Part shown: positions 14,408-16,505 of the stretch, one piece after another | Layout of the letters: each line of letters starts with the position of its first letter | Numbering within the stretch: position 1 is the first letter of the stretch | NCBI GenBank assembly: GCA_946886425.1 | Contig: CAMPIP010000034.1 | Span: 1 to 16,505 of the forward strand | Length of the DNA: 16,505 bases | DNA from: an uncultured Actinomycetes bacterium | GTDB lineage: Bacteria; Actinomycetota; Thermoleophilia; Solirubrobacterales; 70-9 | Reading direction: 5' to 3' | Program-made: the position numbers and the translations under genes | Notes under the pieces: model-generated | Seen by the model: the letters and a program-made list of their open reading frames with translations, nothing else | Databases searched by the model: none | Told to the model about the DNA's origin: nothing

Positions 14408-14413
14408 TAACAT
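14408..14413 (+). promoter_or_regulatory. Candidate -10 box for the response-regulator gene (TAACAT, leaderless)
   Basis: TAACAT ends 6 nt before the ATG at 14420, so transcription could begin at the start codon. There is no Shine-Dalgarno sequence and no convincing -35. Confidence 0.4.
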
Positions 14414-14419
14414 CGCTGC

Positions 14420-15112
14420 ATGCTCACCGATTCCGAGCCGATCGGCGGCCGCGTCCTGGTGGTCGAGGACGACGCCGACATCGCCGACGTCCTCCGTCGC
14501 AGCCTCCGCAACGAGGGCTACGAGGTGCGAACCTCGGGGGACGGGGTCGAGGCGCTCGACGTCGCCGCCGGCTTCTTCCCCGACCTGGTCGTGCTGGACC
14601 TCGGGCTGCCTCGCCTCGACGGCGTCGAGGTCTGCCGGCGACTGCGGGAAGAGGGCGACGTGCCGATCCTGATGCTGACCGCCCGGGCCGAAACCGAGGA
14701 CCGCGTCACCGGGCTCGACAGCGGTGCTGACGACTACCTGGTCAAGCCCTTCGAGCGCCAGGAGCTGCTGGCCCGGATCCGGGCCTTGCTGCGGCGCCGT
14801 CCGCCCCGTGGCGCGGCTTCCCTCGAAGTCGCCGACCTGATCCTCAATCCCGACACCCGCGAAGTGCGCCGCGGCAGCCGCGAGGTCGAGCTGACCAACC
14901 GCGAGTTCGAGCTGCTCGAGTTCCTGATGCGCAACGAGCGCCTCGTCGTCTCCCGCGAGCGCTTGCTCGACGAGGTCTGGGGATACGACCCGATGGCGGC
15001 GACCAACACGATCGACGTCTTCATCTCCAACCTGCGCCGCAAGCTGGAGCAGGGTGGCGAGCCGCGCCTGCTCCACACCAAACGCGGCGCTGGCTACGTC
15101 CTCAAGGAATAG
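14420..15112 (+). CDS. OmpR/PhoB-family response regulator
   Basis: The 230-aa protein has a receiver domain (about 11-125) with the acidic pocket E16/D17/D18, phosphoacceptor D60 in VLDLGLP, T87 in LTARA and K109 in VKPF. It is joined to an OmpR-type winged-helix DNA-binding domain (about 134-228; LTNREFELLEFL, SRERLLDEVWG, TNTIDVFISNLRRKLE, RGAGYVL). It would bind DNA as a phosphorylated dimer to control envelope or stress genes. The ATG start sits 6 nt after a possible -10, and the first 9 residues before the receiver strand are variable. The partner kinase gene starts 6 nt downstream. It resembles actinobacterial MprA/TcrA-type regulators, but the regulon cannot be inferred here. Confidence 0.95.
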   Translation: MLTDSEPIGGRVLVVEDDADIADVLRRSLRNEGYEVRTSGDGVEALDVAAGFFPDLVVLDLGLPRLDGVEVCRRLREEGDVPILMLTARAETEDRVTGLDSGADDYLVKPFERQELLARIRALLRRRPPRGAASLEVADLILNPDTREVRRGSREVELTNREFELLEFLMRNERLVVSRERLLDEVWGYDPMAATNTIDVFISNLRRKLEQGGEPRLLHTKRGAGYVLKE

Positions 15113-15118
15113 GCGGTG

Positions 15119-16505
15119 ATGGGCGGCGTCAGCTGGGCCGAATGGGGGCGCCGGCTGCTCCACCCCCGCAGCTGGCCGGTGCGCTGGCGCCTCGCCGCCG
15201 TCTCGGCGGGGCTGACCCTGGCGATCCTCTTCGTCTTCGGGGCCGCGGTCGGGAAAGTCGCGACCGAGCGGATCCGCGCCGACTTCGACAGCGAGGTCGA
15301 GCACACCGCCCAGAGCCTCGCTGCCGAGTTCCGCGTCGTCTACACGCCGCTCGGCGCCTTCGCCGCCAACGGCCCCGCCCTCGATGACTTCGTCCTCCCC
15401 GACGACGCCTCCGCCCGCGTCCTCGACATCAACGGCAACGTCCTTCGCAAGACCCGGGGCAACAGCGCTCTCGGGCCGGCCCAGGACGGCCTTCACGAGC
15501 GCGACGGGATGCTCGTCTCAACGGCCGAAATAACCAACGACGCCGGGACCCGGACCGGCTTTATCCAGTACGGGCGCAGCCTCGACCACGTCGACTCGAC
15601 GGTCGAGCGGCTCTGGCTGTTCATCGTCGCGGGGATCGTCGCCGGGACCCTGCTCGCCAGCCTCGCCGGGGTCGCGATCGCCGCCCGGGCGATGCGGCCG
15701 ATCGCCTCGCTGACCAGCACCGCCCGCGAGATCGCCGCCACCCGCGACCCCTCGCGGCGGATGCCGGAGCCGCCCGTCGAAGACGAGGTCGGCGAGCTGG
15801 CCCGGACCCTCGAGGAGATGCTGCGCTCGCTCGACGCGGCCCGGGCCGAGCGGGAGGGGGCGATGCAGAAGCAACGCGAGTTCGTCGCCGACGCCTCGCA
15901 CGAGCTGCGCACCCCGCTGACCAGCGTGCTCGCCAACCTGGAGCTGCTGCAGGCCTCGTTGGGCGCCCCCGAGCAGGCCGAGGACCGCGAGATGGTCGAC
16001 TCGGCGCTGCGCTCCTCGCGGCGGATGAATCGCCTCGTCGCCGACCTGCTCCTTCTCGCCCGCGCCGACGCCGGCCGGCTCGGCCAGCACCGCCGCTGCG
16101 ACCTCGCCGAAGTCGCCGGCGACGCCGCCGCCGAGGCCGCCCCGCTGATGGGCGAGCGCACCCTGCTCGTCGACAACGACCGGCCGCTGCGGGTCGACGG
16201 CAACCCCGACGAGCTGCACCGCCTGGTCCTCAACCTGCTCGACAACGCCACCCGCCACACCCCGCCCCTGGCGACTATCGAACTGAGCCTCCGCGAGGAG
16301 GGCGGCGACGCCGTCGTCGAGGTCGCCGACGACGGCCCCGGCATCCCGCCCCAGTTGCGCACCCAGATCTTCGACCGCTTCGTCCGCGGCGAAGGCCCCG
16401 CCGACACCGCTCGCGGCGCCGGCACCGGCCTCGGCCTCGCCATCGTCAGCGCCGTCGCGACCTCCCACGGCGGCTCCGTCGAGGCCCTCGAATCCCCCTC
16501 CGGAG
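15119..16505 (+). CDS. Sensor histidine kinase (HAMP, HisKA, HATPase_c), 3' end outside window
   Basis: This is the cognate kinase of the preceding regulator. At least 462 residues are visible, and the frame is open to the window edge. It has a cytoplasmic N terminus, TM1 (about 27-47), an extracytoplasmic sensor region (about 48-164), TM2 (about 165-188) and a HAMP linker (about 189-243). The H-box is FVADASHELRTPLTS with phosphoacceptor H261. The N-box is LNLLDNATRHTP (N376), followed by G1 ADDGPGIP (403-410), the F-box FDRFVRG and G2 GTGLGLAIV. All catalytic boxes are present, so only a short C-terminal end is missing. The start is ATG at 15119. GTG at 15116 is one codon earlier and has better spacing (7 nt) from AAGGA at 15104-15108. 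The sensor domain, about 115 residues with no recognised fold, gives no clue to the signal. Confidence 0.94.
   Translation, partial: MGGVSWAEWGRRLLHPRSWPVRWRLAAVSAGLTLAILFVFGAAVGKVATERIRADFDSEVEHTAQSLAAEFRVVYTPLGAFAANGPALDDFVLPDDASARVLDINGNVLRKTRGNSALGPAQDGLHERDGMLVSTAEITNDAGTRTGFIQYGRSLDHVDSTVERLWLFIVAGIVAGTLLASLAGVAIAARAMRPIASLTSTAREIAATRDPSRRMPEPPVEDEVGELARTLEEMLRSLDAARAEREGAMQKQREFVADASHELRTPLTSVLANLELLQASLGAPEQAEDREMVDSALRSSRRMNRLVADLLLLARADAGRLGQHRRCDLAEVAGDAAAEAAPLMGERTLLVDNDRPLRVDGNPDELHRLVLNLLDNATRHTPPLATIELSLREEGGDAVVEVADDGPGIPPQLRTQIFDRFVRGEGPADTARGAGTGLGLAIVSAVATSHGGSVEALESPSG

Noticed and set aside
1..16505. CRISPR array, tRNA/rRNA gene, insertion sequence, phage or defence island
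   Set aside because: No regularly spaced direct repeats, no clover-leaf candidate, no transposase, integrase or nuclease gene. The window is core genes throughout.

Overview
This is a GC-rich, densely coding chromosomal window of housekeeping genes. It holds 15 protein genes (one cut by the right edge), no rRNA or tRNA, no CRISPR array and no transposase. Gene content and order (ftsK - RodZ-like HTH gene - cinA - thpR - recA - miaB - miaA - dapF, with hflX close by) match the recA/miaB/miaA/dapF/hflX neighbourhood of Actinomycetota. High GC, GTG and TTG starts, and -10 boxes lying 6-8 nt before start codons fit that phylum. My best guess is a deep-branching lineage such as Thermoleophilia/Solirubrobacterales. 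That placement is an inference from protein flavour and gene order and was not tested by any search.

Layout. At the left edge lie a small inverted repeat and the 3' end of hflX (minus). hflX diverges from a plus-strand pair: an extended-SDR NAD-epimerase/reductase gene and a complete metallo-beta-lactamase-fold hydrolase gene, with a 66-bp perfect hairpin between them. These converge on a long minus-strand block read right to left: ftsK, RodZ-like membrane HTH gene, cinA, thpR, recA, a membrane-anchored cupredoxin gene, miaB, miaA, dapF, dapL. Several junctions are 4-nt start/stop overlaps (TTGA, TTGA, GTGA) or very short gaps. On the far side of ftsK, a divergent OmpR-type response regulator and its histidine kinase run off the right edge.

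How the genes work together. FtsK (chromosome pumping and dimer resolution), RecA (recombination) and CinA/ThpR (nucleotide and RNA metabolism) form an upstream block that appears to be driven in part by a good promoter in front of thpR. MiaA and MiaB act in sequence on A37 of tRNAs. DapL makes LL-diaminopimelate, which DapF should epimerise to meso-diaminopimelate for lysine and peptidoglycan. HflX is a ribosome-splitting GTPase. The two-component pair looks like an independent envelope-sensing unit.

Most notable oddities. (1) DapF has serine at both positions where the catalytic cysteines belong, while its substrate-binding residues are kept. (2) MiaA is short (247 aa) and lacks the central insertion domain. 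(3) A 28-bp sequence occurs twice in opposite orientation next to gene 3' ends; one copy forms the loop of a perfect 20-bp hairpin. (4) A cupredoxin gene sits where recX is usually found. (5) Several genes look leaderless. No clearly new multi-gene system is visible; the interesting signals are variants within known genes and small intergenic elements.
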